Notes: generated by a model not told the origin, from the letters alone. Positions 7,366 through 16,390 are shown, counted from the first letter of the stretch. The stretch is 64,000 nt of DNA from Herbidospora daliensis (GCF_001570585.1 NZ_BBXF01000002.1:868001-932000); one strand, 5' to 3'. Translations and numbers: made by a program.

Positions 7366-8574
7366 ATGCCGGAACTCCAGCTTCTGCGGGCCGACCACGC
7401 CGGCCGGCTCCTGACCTTCGAGACCGACAACCGCGCCTTCTTCGCCCGCACCATCGACGACCGGGGCGACGACTACTTCACCACGTTCGCCTACCACCAC
7501 CAGGGCGTGCTCGACGCGCAGGCCGACGGCGAGCTGCGCTTCCACGTCCTGGTCGCCGACGACGGCGAGATCCTGGGCCGCTTCAACCTGTACGACCTGA
7601 GGAACGGCACCGCCGAAGTCGGCTTCCGCCTGGCCGAGAAGGCGACCGGCCGGGGCGTGGCGACCGCCGCGGTCCGGGAACTGTGCGACCTGGCCAAGCG
7701 CTACGGCCTGAGCAGCCTGCGGGCCGGCGCCGGCGTGACGAACCGGGGTTCACGGCGGGTGTTGCAGCGCGCCGGGTTCGTCCAGACCGGCGAGACCTCG
7801 TTCTGGCGCAACCTGGACGACGAGTTCCTGATCGGCGGCGAACTCCGGGTCCGGCGGCTGGGCTTCGGCGCGATGCACCTGTCCGAGAACGACGGCGACG
7901 TGGTCAGGCGCGCGGTCGACCTCGGCGTCACGCTCATCGACACCGCGTACCTCTACGGCTGGGGCGCCAACGAGGAGCTGCTGGCCCGCACCCTGTGGCC
8001 GTACCGGAAAGAAGTGCTGGTGACCACCAAGGTGGGGGTCGCGCGGCCGGGCCGGCTCGACGGGCGGCCCGAGGCGCTGCGCGCCCAGGTCGACGCGGCT
8101 CTCCAGCGCCTGCGCATGGACCGGCTCGACCTGCTCCAGCTGCACCGGGTCGACCCCGAGGTGCCGCTCGCCGACCAGGTCGGCACCCTGAAGGAGCTGC
8201 GCGACCAGGGCAAGATCGGGCATATCGGGCTCTCCGAGGTCACCGTGGAGCAGCTCGCCGAGGCGCGCGGGATCGTCGAGGTGGCGAGCGTGCAGAACCG
8301 CTACAGCCTGCTCGACCGCGAGCACGAGGCCGTGCTGGCCGCCTGCGAGGCGGCCGGCATCGCCTTCCTGCCGTGGCGGCCGGTGCTTCCGGCGGTCGCC
8401 GGGCTCGCGGCCGACTCCGGCGCCACCCCGGCCCAGCTGGGCCTCGCCTGGTTGCTGGCCCGCTCGCCGGTCATCCTGCCGATCCCCGGTACGTCCAAGA
8501 TCGCGCACCTGGAGGAGAACGTCGCCGCCGGGGCGATCAGGCTCACCGAGGCCCAGCTCCGGAAGCTAGCGTGA
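7366..8574 (+). CDS. GNAT acetyltransferase-aldo/keto reductase fusion
   Basis: 402 aa in one uninterrupted frame. Residues 1-150 are a RimJ-like GNAT domain with acetyl-CoA motif EKATGRGVATAAV and the closing LQRAGFVQTGE. Without a linker, residues about 158-402 form an aldo/keto reductase: RRLGFGAMHL, the catalytic Asp in LIDTAYLYGWG with its Tyr, Lys in TTKVG, His in LLQLHR, then HIGLSEV and SVQNRYSLLD, ending with the NADP-binding IPGTSK. The reductase lacks roughly 15 residues after GFGAMHL compared with stand-alone members. Both active sites look intact. Such a fusion is unusual; it could be real or follow loss of a stop between adjacent genes. No strong Shine-Dalgarno precedes the ATG, so coupling to the lipoprotein gene is likely. 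Confidence 0.82.
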   Translation: MPELQLLRADHAGRLLTFETDNRAFFARTIDDRGDDYFTTFAYHHQGVLDAQADGELRFHVLVADDGEILGRFNLYDLRNGTAEVGFRLAEKATGRGVATAAVRELCDLAKRYGLSSLRAGAGVTNRGSRRVLQRAGFVQTGETSFWRNLDDEFLIGGELRVRRLGFGAMHLSENDGDVVRRAVDLGVTLIDTAYLYGWGANEELLARTLWPYRKEVLVTTKVGVARPGRLDGRPEALRAQVDAALQRLRMDRLDLLQLHRVDPEVPLADQVGTLKELRDQGKIGHIGLSEVTVEQLAEARGIVEVASVQNRYSLLDREHEAVLAACEAAGIAFLPWRPVLPAVAGLAADSGATPAQLGLAWLLARSPVILPIPGTSKIAHLEENVAAGAIRLTEAQLRKLA

Positions 8575-9069
8575 GACGCCGATGCCGCCCGGCGTGGTCG
8601 CGCCGAACCGCTCGATCTCCCTCGCCAGGTCCAGCGGCAGGACCGACGCCTTCCCGCCCGCGATGGCCTCGGTGATGAGGTCGGCCGGGACCAGCCACGA
8701 CACCTCGAACTCCAGCCCGTCGGGGTCCTTCGCGTAGAGGGCCTTGGTGGTCGAGTGGTCGGAGGCGCCGACGAGCGCCCCCAGTTCGAGCAGGCGGGTC
8801 TGGATGCGCTCCAGTTCGGCCAGCGTGTCGACCTCCCAGGCCAGGTGGTAGAGCCCGACCGCGCCACGCCCGGCCGTCGTGGGGCCGGCGTCGGCGCCGA
8901 CCTCGAACAGGCCGAGGTCGTGGTCGTTGTTCGAGCCCTCGGCCTGGAGGAACGCGGCTCCGGGGAAGCCCATGACCACTCGGAAGCCGAGGGCCTTCTC
9001 GTAGAAGTCGACGCTGCGTGCGACGTCGCGGACGTACAGCACGGCGTGGTTGAGTCGCTGAACCGGCAT
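8566..9069 (-). CDS. VOC-family (glyoxalase/extradiol dioxygenase-like) protein
   Basis: 167 aa from the ATG at 9069, where the domain begins (VQRLNHAVLYVRDVARS); an in-frame ATG at 9147 would add 26 non-conserved residues. Two beta-alpha-beta-beta-beta modules are visible. The metal ligands expected of the VOC fold are His in LNHAVLYV, His in LYHLAWEV and Glu in DGLEFEVSW. Members include glyoxalases, extradiol dioxygenases and antibiotic-resistance proteins; the substrate is unknown. It converges on the fusion gene with a 9-bp overlap. Confidence 0.82.
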   Translation of the reverse strand: MPVQRLNHAVLYVRDVARSVDFYEKALGFRVVMGFPGAAFLQAEGSNNDHDLGLFEVGADAGPTTAGRGAVGLYHLAWEVDTLAELERIQTRLLELGALVGASDHSTTKALYAKDPDGLEFEVSWLVPADLITEAIAGGKASVLPLDLAREIERFGATTPGGIGVSR

Positions 9070-9167
9070 GCCTGCAGCAGCAACCGGGGATCTCCGCTTG
9101 TTCCCGGGAAACTGTCGGTGCCAGGTCCTAGGGTGGTCGGCGGCCATTCCTAAGGGGGACGTGAACG

Positions 9168-9380
9168 ATGATCGTCGACCGCGTGGCGCGGGAGCGCGCG
9201 GAGAACCAGATGCTGTTCCAGGCAGTCCACGAGGTCGCGCGCGACCATGCCGGGGGCGCGGTCGACGACGTGGTCGCGGCGCTGCTGCGCAACCTCCCTC
9301 CGGCGCCCAGGTTGTCGGGCGACGAGGTGCGCCGCATCGCCGAGCAGATCAGCGTGGGGCGGGATCCCTCCGGTCTGTGA
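9168..9380 (+). CDS. Small helical protein
   Basis: 70 aa. A strong AAGGGGGA Shine-Dalgarno lies about 8 nt upstream of the ATG. The sequence is all helix: VARERAENQMLFQAV, then a GGAVDDVVAALLRNL helix and SGDEVRRIAEQIS. It resembles the short three-helix proteins common in actinobacteria, but I cannot name a function. It converges on the ROK gene and overlaps its 3' end by 32 bp. Confidence 0.6.
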   Translation: MIVDRVARERAENQMLFQAVHEVARDHAGGAVDDVVAALLRNLPPAPRLSGDEVRRIAEQISVGRDPSGL

Positions 9381-10551
9381 GCCGCTCCGAGAGGGCGGCG
9401 GGGTCGGCGACGACGGTCTCCAGCACCTGACCGGCCGCGCCGAGCGCCGCCGCCTCCGAGCCGAGTTGCGAGACCTCGACGGGCGGGGCCTGGGCGCGCA
9501 GCTGGGCCAGGCGGGCGCCCATCGTCTCGGCGACCACGCCGCCGATCCACGGGAACAGCGGGGCGTAGATGCCGCCCAGGACGATCGTGTGCGGGTCGAC
9601 CAGGTTGATCGCCGACGACAGCGCCACCCCGAGCGCCCAGCCCGCCTTGTCGCAGGCCGCCAGGGTGGCGGCGTCGCCCTGTTCCAGCCGGGCGACGATG
9701 GCGTCGATGCCGGGGGCGTAGGGGCTGCGGTCGCCGACGGCGTCGAAGAAGGCGTCCTGGCCGGCGTATTGCTCCAGGCAGCCGCGGGCCCCGCAGCGGC
9801 ACTGCGGGCCCTCGGGCGTCACGACCACGTGGCCGAGCTCGCCGGCGAAGCCGCGCGCGCCGCGGAACAGCGCGCCGTTGACGACCAGGCCGGCGCCGAT
9901 GCCGATCTCACCCGAGACGTACAGGAAGTCGGCCCGGCCGACGCCGAACCAGAGTTCGCCGAGGGCGGCCAGGTTCGCCTCGTTCTCGACCCTGATCGGC
10001 ACCCCGAGGTCGAGGGCGGCGCCCACGGGCACGTTCCGCCAGCCGAGGTTGGGGGCGTTGTGGATCTCGCCCGACTCGGCGTCGACCGGTCCGGGCACGG
10101 CCAGACCGGCGCCGACCACCCGCAGTCCGGTGCCCTCCGCCTGGGCGAGCGCCGACAGCGCCAGGCGCCGGAGGTCGCCGATGACGTCGAGCGGTTCTGA
10201 CAAACGGTTGTCGACAGTCTGGGTCAGCCGCAGCCTCACCCGGCGGGCCAGATCGACGACTCTGACGGCCAGATAGTCGACGTTGAGCTCCAGGCCGAGC
10301 GCCGCGACGCGGTCTCCGCTGACCCGCACCTCGACCCCCGGACGCCCGCGCTCGCCGCCCCTGACGGCCCCGGTCTCCACCACGAGCCCGGCATCGAGCA
10401 GGTCTGCGACCAGCTTGGACACGGTCGTCTTGGTCAGCCCGGTGACCTCGGCCAGGGACGCGCGCGTGAGCGACCCGTGCGTCCGGACCTCCCGCAGCAC
10501 GAGGGAGAGGTTGCGCGCCCGCATCGCGTCGTGCCGTACGGCCTGCGCCAT
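9349..10551 (-). CDS. xylR: ROK-family repressor of the xylose genes (XylR-like)
   Basis: 400 aa from the ATG at 10551, preceded by AGGAAGG; a GTG two codons upstream lies inside that Shine-Dalgarno. Residues about 15-80 form a winged HTH (SLTRASLAEVTGLTKTTVSKLV). The rest is a ROK sugar-kinase-like fold with GAGLAVPGPVD, the ENEANLAALGE segment, a GELGH motif and the zinc motif C-R-C-G-A-R-G-C. Divergent from xylA across 119 bp containing two palindromes, it is the expected xylose-responsive repressor of xylAB and perhaps of itself. The gene symbol rests on context. Confidence 0.88.
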   Translation of the reverse strand: MAQAVRHDAMRARNLSLVLREVRTHGSLTRASLAEVTGLTKTTVSKLVADLLDAGLVVETGAVRGGERGRPGVEVRVSGDRVAALGLELNVDYLAVRVVDLARRVRLRLTQTVDNRLSEPLDVIGDLRRLALSALAQAEGTGLRVVGAGLAVPGPVDAESGEIHNAPNLGWRNVPVGAALDLGVPIRVENEANLAALGELWFGVGRADFLYVSGEIGIGAGLVVNGALFRGARGFAGELGHVVVTPEGPQCRCGARGCLEQYAGQDAFFDAVGDRSPYAPGIDAIVARLEQGDAATLAACDKAGWALGVALSSAINLVDPHTIVLGGIYAPLFPWIGGVVAETMGARLAQLRAQAPPVEVSQLGSEAAALGAAGQVLETVVADPAALSERLTDRRDPAPR

Positions 10552-10571
10552 TCGCACCTTCCTGACTGCCG

Positions 10572-10587
10572 GTCCAGAAATCTGGAC
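10572..10587. promoter_or_regulatory. Perfect palindrome just upstream of the ROK gene
   Basis: GTCCAGA-AA-TCTGGAC, 7-bp arms, 21 bp before the ROK start and upstream of the xylA -35. Its half-site shares the GTC/GAC core with the xylA operator, so it may be an autoregulatory ROK site. Confidence 0.5.
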
Positions 10588-10607
10588 GAAATCCTAGACA
10601 CGCCTAC

Positions 10608-10636
10608 TTGACCGGCACGAGTCCCCGTTCCATATT
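10608..10636 (+). promoter_or_regulatory. xylA promoter
   Basis: TTGACC (10608-10613), exactly 17 bp, then CATATT (10631-10636) gives a near-consensus housekeeping promoter. Transcription would start within the operator at 10636-10656, a classical repression layout. Confidence 0.65.
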
Positions 10637-10656
10637 TAGTCCACAACGTAGACTAA
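10636..10656. promoter_or_regulatory. XylR (ROK) operator at xylA
   Basis: TTAGTC, 9 bp, GACTAA: a perfect 6-bp inverted repeat touching the -10 of xylA. XylR boxes of the ROK family in Gram-positive bacteria have this TTAGT...ACTAA form. The xylA Shine-Dalgarno GGAGG begins 4 bp further on, so a bound repressor would cover the start of transcription. Confidence 0.7.
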
Positions 10657-10670
10657 TTCGGAGGCGCCCC

Positions 10671-11813
10671 GTGTACACCCCCTCTCCCGAGGACAAGTTC
10701 ACATTCGGTCTGTGGACCGTCGGCTGGCAGGCACGCGACCAGTTCGGTGACGCGACGCGCGCCCCGCTCGACCCGGTCGAGACCGTGCACAAGCTGGCCG
10801 AGCTCGGGGCCTATGGCGTGACCTTCCACGACGACGACCTGCTCGCCGTGGAGCCCGACCGCGACAAGGCGATCGAGAACTTCAAGAAGGCCCTGGCCGA
10901 CACCGGCCTCAAGGTGCCCATGGCGACCACCAACCTGTTCACCCACCCGGTGTTCAAGGACGGCGGCTTCACCAGCAACAACCGCGAGATCCGCCGCTAC
11001 GCGATCCGCAAGGTGATCCGCAACCTCGACCTCGCGGCCGAGCTGGGCGCCAAGACCTACGTCTGCTGGGGCGGCCGCGAGGGCGCCGAGTCCGACGCCG
11101 CCAAGGACATCCGCGCCGCGCTCTCCCGTTACAAGGAGGCCATGGACATCCTGAGCCAGTACGTCGTCGACAAGGGCTACGACATCCGCTTCGCGATCGA
11201 GCCGAAGCCGAACGAGCCCCGCGGCGACATCCTGCTCCCGACCGTCGGCCACGCGCTGGCGTTCATCAACGAGCTCGAGCGCCCCGAGATGGTCGGCCTC
11301 AACCCCGAGACCGGTCACGAGCAGATGGCGGGCCTGAACTACTACCACGCCATCTCCCAGGCGATGTGGCACGGCAAGCTGTTCCACCTCGACCTCAACG
11401 GGCAGCGCGGCATCAAGTACGACCAGGACCTCATCTTCGGTCACGGCGACGTCCAGAACGCGTTCTTCCTGGTCGACCTGCTGGAGCACGGCGGCTACGA
11501 GGGCCCCCGCCACTTCGACTACAAGCCGGTCCGGACCGACGACAAGAACGACGCCTGGGACTCGATCGCGGCGAACATGCGCACCTACCTGATCCTCAAG
11601 GAGAAGGCGAAGGCCTACCGGGCCGACCCGGAGGTCCAGGAGGCGCTGGCCGCCAGCAAGGTCGACGAGCTGGGCGCCCGCACCCTGGGCGAGGGCGAGA
11701 CCCTGCAGGACCTGCTGAACGACGAGTTCGACCTCGACGCCGTGGCGGCCCAGGGCTTCCACTTCACCCGTCTGTCGCAGCTCGCCCTCGAGCACCTGCT
11801 CGGCGTGCGGTAA
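10671..11813 (+). CDS. xylA: Xylose isomerase
   Basis: 380 aa from the GTG at 10671 with GGAGG six nt upstream. It converts D-xylose to D-xylulose in the cytoplasm. Diagnostic segments are present: FGLWTVGWQ at the N-terminus, VTFHDDDL with the catalytic His, [10 protein letters not shown], the metal-ligand region [33 protein letters not shown] and FDYKP. Length is normal for actinobacterial class I enzymes. The stop overlaps the xylB start (TAATG), so the two genes are one operon, controlled by the promoter and ROK operator upstream. Confidence 0.97.
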   Translation: MYTPSPEDKFTFGLWTVGWQARDQFGDATRAPLDPVETVHKLAELGAYGVTFHDDDLLAVEPDRDKAIENFKKALADTGLKVPMATTNLFTHPVFKDGGFTSNNREIRRYAIRKVIRNLDLAAELGAKTYVCWGGREGAESDAAKDIRAALSRYKEAMDILSQYVVDKGYDIRFAIEPKPNEPRGDILLPTVGHALAFINELERPEMVGLNPETGHEQMAGLNYYHAISQAMWHGKLFHLDLNGQRGIKYDQDLIFGHGDVQNAFFLVDLLEHGGYEGPRHFDYKPVRTDDKNDAWDSIAANMRTYLILKEKAKAYRADPEVQEALAASKVDELGARTLGEGETLQDLLNDEFDLDAVAAQGFHFTRLSQLALEHLLGVR

Positions 11814-13174
11814 TGACTCTCGTCGCGGGGGTCGACTCGTCGACCCAGAGTTGCAAGGTCGTGGTGCGCGACGCCGAGACCGGCGCGCTGGTCCGCGAAG
11901 GGCGGGCCAGGCACCCCGAAGGCACCGAGGTCCACCCCAGCCACTGGTGGACGGCGTTGCAGGAGGCCATCGCCATGGCGGGCGGCCTCGACGACGTCGC
12001 GGCGGTCTCGGTGGGCGGCCAGCAGCACGGCATGGTCTGCCTCGACGAGAACGGCGAGGTGGTCCGCCCGGCGCTGCTGTGGAACGACACCCGGTCGGCC
12101 CAGGCGGCCCGCGACCTGATCGCGGAGCTGGGCGGCCCGGAGAAGTGGGCGGAGGCGGTGGGCAGCGTGCCCGTCGCGTCGTTCACCGTCACCAAGCTGC
12201 GCTGGCTGGCCCAGCACGAGCCGGAGAACGCCGCGCGCACCGCGTCGGTCTGCCTCCCGCACGACTGGCTGACCTGGAAGCTCGGCGGCACCCCCGCGAC
12301 CGTCACCACCGACCGCGGGGAGGCGTCGGGGACCGGCTACTGGTCCCCGGCCACCGGGGCCTACCGGCTCGACCTGCTGAAGATGGCCATCGGCCACACC
12401 CCGCAGGTCCCCACGGTCCTCGGGCCGAGGGAGCAGGCCGGGACGTACAACCAGGCCCGGCTCGCGCCCGGCACCGGTGACAACATGGCCGCCGCCCTCG
12501 GCGTCGGCGCCCGTCCCGGCGACGTGATCGTCTCCATCGGCACGTCCGGCACGGCCTTCGCCGTCGCCGAGCACGCGTCGGCCGACTCCTCGGGCGGCGT
12601 CGCCGGTTTCGCCGACGCCACCGGGCGGTTCCTGCCGCTCGTCGCCACGATGAACGCCGCCCGCACGCTCGACGCGGTCGGCAGGGTGCTGGGCGTGGGT
12701 CCGGCCGAGCTCAGCGATCTGGCCCTGGGGGCGCCTCCCGGGGCCGGAGGGCTGACGCTGGTGCCGTACCTGGAGGGCGAGCGGACCCCGAACCGGCCCG
12801 ACGCGACCGGGTCGTTCCACGGCCTGCGGCTGGCCAACGCGACGCCGGGGCACTTCGCCCGCGCGGCCGTCGAGGGCATGCTCTGCGGGCTGGCCGACGC
12901 GCTCGACGCCCTCGGCCTGGCGCCCAACCGGGTGCTGCTGATCGGCGGCGGCGCGCGTTCGGAAGCCGTGCGCACCATCGCGCCCAGCGTGTTCGGCGTG
13001 CCGGTGCACGTGCCCCCGCCCGGGGAGTACGTCGCCGACGGCGCCGCCCGCCAGGCCGCCTGGCTGCTCGCCGGTGGCGAGGAGCCCCCGGAGTGGGCCT
13101 CGGGTGAGGTCACCGTCTTCGAGGGCGACCCCATCGAGGGCCTGCGCGACCGGTACAGGGAAGCCGCCGCGTGA
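11813..13174 (+). CDS. xylB: Xylulokinase
   Basis: 453 aa, ATG overlapping the xylA stop by one base. It phosphorylates D-xylulose to xylulose-5-phosphate for the pentose phosphate pathway. FGGY-kinase features in order: [15 protein letters not shown] (phosphate-binding loop), [20 protein letters not shown], the catalytic Asp in [12 protein letters not shown], the second nucleotide site SIGTSGTAF, and the C-terminal [12 protein letters not shown]. Length is slightly short but complete. A strong terminator hairpin follows 5 bp after the stop. Confidence 0.96.
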   Translation: MTLVAGVDSSTQSCKVVVRDAETGALVREGRARHPEGTEVHPSHWWTALQEAIAMAGGLDDVAAVSVGGQQHGMVCLDENGEVVRPALLWNDTRSAQAARDLIAELGGPEKWAEAVGSVPVASFTVTKLRWLAQHEPENAARTASVCLPHDWLTWKLGGTPATVTTDRGEASGTGYWSPATGAYRLDLLKMAIGHTPQVPTVLGPREQAGTYNQARLAPGTGDNMAAALGVGARPGDVIVSIGTSGTAFAVAEHASADSSGGVAGFADATGRFLPLVATMNAARTLDAVGRVLGVGPAELSDLALGAPPGAGGLTLVPYLEGERTPNRPDATGSFHGLRLANATPGHFARAAVEGMLCGLADALDALGLAPNRVLLIGGGARSEAVRTIAPSVFGVPVHVPPPGEYVADGAARQAAWLLAGGEEPPEWASGEVTVFEGDPIEGLRDRYREAAA

Positions 13175-13178
13175 CCCC

Positions 13179-13208
13179 GCCGGGGGTGGGCTCAGCCCCA
13201 CCCCCGGC
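13179..13208 (+). terminator. Terminator hairpin after xylAB
   Basis: GCCGGGGGTGGG pairs with CCCACCCCCGGC and the stem extends inward (GGGCT/AGCCC), a very stable hairpin 5 bp after the xylB stop. There is no long T-run, as is common in high-GC actinomycetes. Confidence 0.7.
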
Positions 13209-13306
13209 CCTGGGGCGACCCTGATCCCCCCTAGGGGGTATCCATCAGGGGTGAATGGGGTCTTAACCGGATGCATATCCGGCGGCCGAAGAGGCACTCT
13301 CGAAGT

Positions 13307-13984
13307 ATGGTCAAGAGGCTCTCTCCCGTGATCGCGATCTCCGGTCTGGTGCTCGCGATGGCCGCCGTCGTGGCCGGTCAGCTTGATCCCTCCCCCCACC
13401 TCGACCCGGTCGCGCTGTCGATCAGCGAGTACGCCGCCCAAGAGCGCGGCGTGCTGACCGAGTTCGCCCTCGCGATGCTGGGCCTGGCCTCACTGGCCCT
13501 GCTCGCCGGGCTCAAGGCCGCATCGGCGCCGATCGACGGCTGGCCCGAGCGGCTGATCCTCCTCTGGTCCCTCACCCTGCTGGGCGTCGCCGTGATCCCG
13601 TGGGCGCGTGCGCAGGACTATCTGGTGGCGGTCGCGTTCCTGGCGCTGCCCGTCGCCACCGCTCAGCTCGCCGGCCGGTTCAGCGACCACGACGAGTGGC
13701 GGCCGGTGGCCCGCACGCTCGAATGGCTGACCCTGCTCGCGGGCATCGGCCTGGCCGCCGTGACCTACGCGGCGCTGCCCGGCCGGGGCGTGCTGATCGG
13801 CGTCGCCGAGCGCGGCCTGCTGATCGTGGAGTTCGCCCTGGTGGCCTCGGTCACCTGGCAGCTGCTGCGAGTCGGGCTCATGACCGCGACCACTACAGTT
13901 CCGGGAGTCGTCCGTCAGCCTGTTGCCGAGACGACACAAAACGCCACGTCCGAGGCCGTGAGCCGGCACGCTCACGCCGCGTGA
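13307..13984 (+). CDS. DUF998 membrane protein
   Basis: 225 aa from the ATG at 13307; an in-frame ATG at 13271 would add 12 basic residues, and neither has a good Shine-Dalgarno. Six hydrophobic segments are visible (about 5-25, 45-66, 75-95, 100-118, 135-155, 165-188). The N-terminal DPSPHLDPVALSISEYA pattern is typical of DUF998 proteins, integral membrane proteins of unknown function. The last 35 residues are hydrophilic. It stands alone between the xylose operon and the first conservon. Confidence 0.7.
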   Translation: MVKRLSPVIAISGLVLAMAAVVAGQLDPSPHLDPVALSISEYAAQERGVLTEFALAMLGLASLALLAGLKAASAPIDGWPERLILLWSLTLLGVAVIPWARAQDYLVAVAFLALPVATAQLAGRFSDHDEWRPVARTLEWLTLLAGIGLAAVTYAALPGRGVLIGVAERGLLIVEFALVASVTWQLLRVGLMTATTTVPGVVRQPVAETTQNATSEAVSRHAHAA

Positions 13985-14032
13985 TCAGACAAACGTGATC
14001 CACGAATGAATCAAACCGGGGCAAACTGCTAA

Positions 14033-14060
14033 CCTCATCGGCTACGTACGGCCGATGAGG
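14033..14060. promoter_or_regulatory. Inverted repeat overlapping the cvnA promoter and ribosome-binding site
   Basis: CCTCATCGGC and GCCGATGAGG are perfect 10-bp arms around an 8-bp centre (TACGTACG). The right arm contains the Shine-Dalgarno of the gene at 14065 and the left arm touches a possible -10, TAACCT (14030-14035). It may be a DNA operator or, if transcription starts further upstream, an RNA hairpin hiding the ribosome site. Confidence 0.6.
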
Positions 14061-14064
14061 TGCC

Positions 14065-15969
14065 ATGGCTTCGAGCAGATCCATCCGGTTCAAGATTTCC
14101 ACGCTGTTGATCATTCCACTGGTCTCCCTGGTGGGCCTTTGGGGTTTCGCGGCGGCGATCACGACCCGGGAATCGCTCGACCTGCTCAAGGTCGAACGCC
14201 TCTACGACGGCCTCGGCCGGCCCGGCGACACGCTCGTGCTCGCCCTCCAGCGGGAACACCTGCTGTCGGCCGAGTACGCCGCCACCGGCACCCGCGCCGC
14301 CTTCGACACCCTGGTGGAGCAGCGCCTCGTCACCGACCAGGCCCGCAAGAGCCTGCGCCGCGCGGCGGCGAGCGCCGACGTACAGGACGCCCTGACCCCG
14401 GCCATGGCCGGGCGCTTCAGCGACGTGATGGCGGCCGTCGACGAACTCGACGACCTGCGCAACGACATCGACACCAAGGCGGTCGGGCTGACCGCCCTCG
14501 GCGACCGGTTCGGCCTGCTGCCGACCGCGATGCAGGCGCTCGACCACACCATCACGCTCAACAACGACGTGCCGCTCTACCAGCAGTCGCGCAGCCTGGG
14601 CCTGCTCTCCTTCGCCAAGGACTTCCTGGCCCGCGAGAGCGCGCTGGGCGCCGGCGTGCTCATCAACGAGCGGCCGTTCTCCGTCGAGGAGAGCCGGGCG
14701 TTCATCCGCTACTCCGGCACCCGCGACTTCCTGTTCCTCCAGGGCATGAAGGAGCTCGACCCCGAACTGCGCAAGCCGTTCGAGGACATGCTGGTCTCCG
14801 ACGCCTACCGGTCCTACATCCGGCTGGAGACCCGCCTCGTCAGCGCCACCCCGGTCGGCCACACGGCCTGGCGCCGGGCCGTCGACGGCACCGAGAAGGC
14901 GTTCCGCGACGCCCTCCTGTCGAGCGAGCAGCGCCTGTCGGTGCGGGCCGAACCGGTGGCGGTCGCCACGTTCGTGCGCACCGGCGCCGCCGGGCTGCTC
15001 GGGCTGGTCGCCGTCGCACTGACCCTGTTCGTGTCGGTACGCCTCGGGCGCGCCCTGACCCGGGAACTCGCCGCCCTGCGCAACGCGGCCCGGCAACTGG
15101 CCGAGGTCAGGCTGCCCCGGGTGGTGGAGCGCCTGCGGCGCGGCGAGAAGGTCGACGTGGCCGCCGAGGCGCCGCCGCTGGAACCCCCGGGCACCACCGG
15201 CGAGGTCGCCGACGTGGCGCACGCCTTCAGCGCCGTGCAGCACACCGCGGTCGACGCGGCCGTCGACCAGGCCCGGCTGCGCGAGAGCGTCGGCCTCGCG
15301 CTGCGCAACCTCGCCCGGCGGAGCCAGGGACTGCTGCAACGGCAGCTCAAACTGCTCGACGGGATGCAGCGCCGTACCGAGGACCCGGGTTCTCTGGAGG
15401 AGCTCTTCCGGCTCGACCACCTCACCACCCGCATGCGGCGGCACGCCGAGGGCCTCATCGTGCTCTCCGGCGGCACGCCGGGCCGGACCTACCGGCAGGC
15501 CGTGGCCGTCGCCGAGATGCTCCAGGGCGCGGTGGCCGAGGTGGAGGACTACGTGCGGGTCCGCATCTACCCGATGCCGGAGGTGGCCGTCCAGGGCGCC
15601 TCCGTCGCCGACTACATCCACCTGTTCGCCGAGCTCATCGAGAACGCCACGGCCTACTCGCCGCCGCAGACCGAGGTGTCGGTCCGGGGCGAGACGGTCG
15701 CCAAGGGGTTCGCGGTCGAGATCGAGGACCGGGGACTGGGGCTCGGCCCGGCCGAGCTCGAAAAGATCAATTCACGACTGGCCAGCCCGCCGGAGTTCGA
15801 TCTGGCCGACACCGACCGGCTCGGCCTGGTCGTCGTCGGACGGCTGGCCACCCGACTGGGAGTACGTGTGGAACTGCGGCAGTCGCCGTTCGGCGGAACC
15901 ACCGCCATCGTGCTGATCCCGTCCACGGCGCTCGCGCCGGAGCCGGTGCTGGAAGGGGTCCGCGCATGA
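14065..15969 (+). CDS. cvnA: Conservon sensor histidine-kinase-like protein (CvnA type), first conservon
   Basis: 634 aa. Membrane helix at about 11-31, a long helical extracytoplasmic region to about 305 (NIT-like sensor), second helix at about 308-332, HAMP-like segment, then a kinase core: FRLDHLTTRMRRHAEGLIVLSG, the N box ELIENATAYSPP, G1 DRGLGLGP and G2 TDRLGLVVVGRLA. Conservons are Streptomyces-type operons of a sensor kinase (A), roadblock protein (B), DUF742 protein (C) and small GTPase (D), proposed to work as membrane-associated G-protein-like switches. Here only C follows, coupled by ATGA overlap; B and D are missing on this strand. It lacks the long C-terminal tail of the second copy at 17716. 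Confidence 0.88.
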   Translation: MASSRSIRFKISTLLIIPLVSLVGLWGFAAAITTRESLDLLKVERLYDGLGRPGDTLVLALQREHLLSAEYAATGTRAAFDTLVEQRLVTDQARKSLRRAAASADVQDALTPAMAGRFSDVMAAVDELDDLRNDIDTKAVGLTALGDRFGLLPTAMQALDHTITLNNDVPLYQQSRSLGLLSFAKDFLARESALGAGVLINERPFSVEESRAFIRYSGTRDFLFLQGMKELDPELRKPFEDMLVSDAYRSYIRLETRLVSATPVGHTAWRRAVDGTEKAFRDALLSSEQRLSVRAEPVAVATFVRTGAAGLLGLVAVALTLFVSVRLGRALTRELAALRNAARQLAEVRLPRVVERLRRGEKVDVAAEAPPLEPPGTTGEVADVAHAFSAVQHTAVDAAVDQARLRESVGLALRNLARRSQGLLQRQLKLLDGMQRRTEDPGSLEELFRLDHLTTRMRRHAEGLIVLSGGTPGRTYRQAVAVAEMLQGAVAEVEDYVRVRIYPMPEVAVQGASVADYIHLFAELIENATAYSPPQTEVSVRGETVAKGFAVEIEDRGLGLGPAELEKINSRLASPPEFDLADTDRLGLVVVGRLATRLGVRVELRQSPFGGTTAIVLIPSTALAPEPVLEGVRA

Positions 15970-16328
15970 CCGCGTCGTCGGAGGAGTGGGTCGACGACGG
16001 GCCGGTCGTCCGGTCCTACGCGCTCACCAGGGGGCGGGCCACCACCGACGCGCCCCTCGACCTCATGTCGGTGGTCGCCGCCACCGGGGCCAGGATCCAG
16101 CCGGGGGTCGACCTCGGCCGCGAACACCAGCGGCTGCTGGCCCTCATCCCGCGCTCGCGCCAGGTGGCCGACGTCGCCTCCGACGCCGACCTGCCTCTGG
16201 GCGTGGTCCGGATCCTGCTGGGCGACCTGCTCGACCACGGCCTGATCCTGGTCCGCCCCGCGAACACGGCGAAGCCCCCCGCGGAGAACATCCTCCGCGA
16301 GGTCATCAACGGCCTGCGCGCTCTTTAA
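15966..16328 (+). CDS. cvnC: DUF742 conservon protein (CvnC type)
   Basis: 120 aa, ATG overlapping the cvnA stop. It carries the DUF742 pattern: acidic WVDDGPVVRSYALTRGR at the N-terminus, then a winged-helix-like region with VADVASDADLPLGVVRILLGDLLDHGL, ending in ILREVINGLRAL. The C-terminus is nearly the same as that of the second DUF742 protein (17315-16947). In conservons this protein partners the roadblock protein and the GTPase. Because no B or D gene follows, it may share partners with the convergent conservon. Confidence 0.88.
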   Translation: MTASSEEWVDDGPVVRSYALTRGRATTDAPLDLMSVVAATGARIQPGVDLGREHQRLLALIPRSRQVADVASDADLPLGVVRILLGDLLDHGLILVRPANTAKPPAENILREVINGLRAL

Positions 16329-16334
16329 CGCTTG

Positions 16335-16369
16335 GCGACAGGTGCGGTCAGGGTCATCCGGCCTGTCGC
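16335..16369. terminator. Hairpin between convergent conservons
   Basis: GCGACAGG (16335-16342) and CCTGTCGC (16362-16369) are perfect 8-bp arms just after the stop at 16328 and before the convergent stop at 16391. It could terminate transcription from both sides. An overlapping alternative pairing TGCGGT/ACCGCA is also possible. Confidence 0.5.
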
Positions 16370-16390
16370 TCACCGCACGAGGCGCGCTTT

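Noticed and set aside
11615-13441. Minus-strand open frame of 608 codons across xylB
   Set aside because: Antisense shadow of xylulokinase with no domain.
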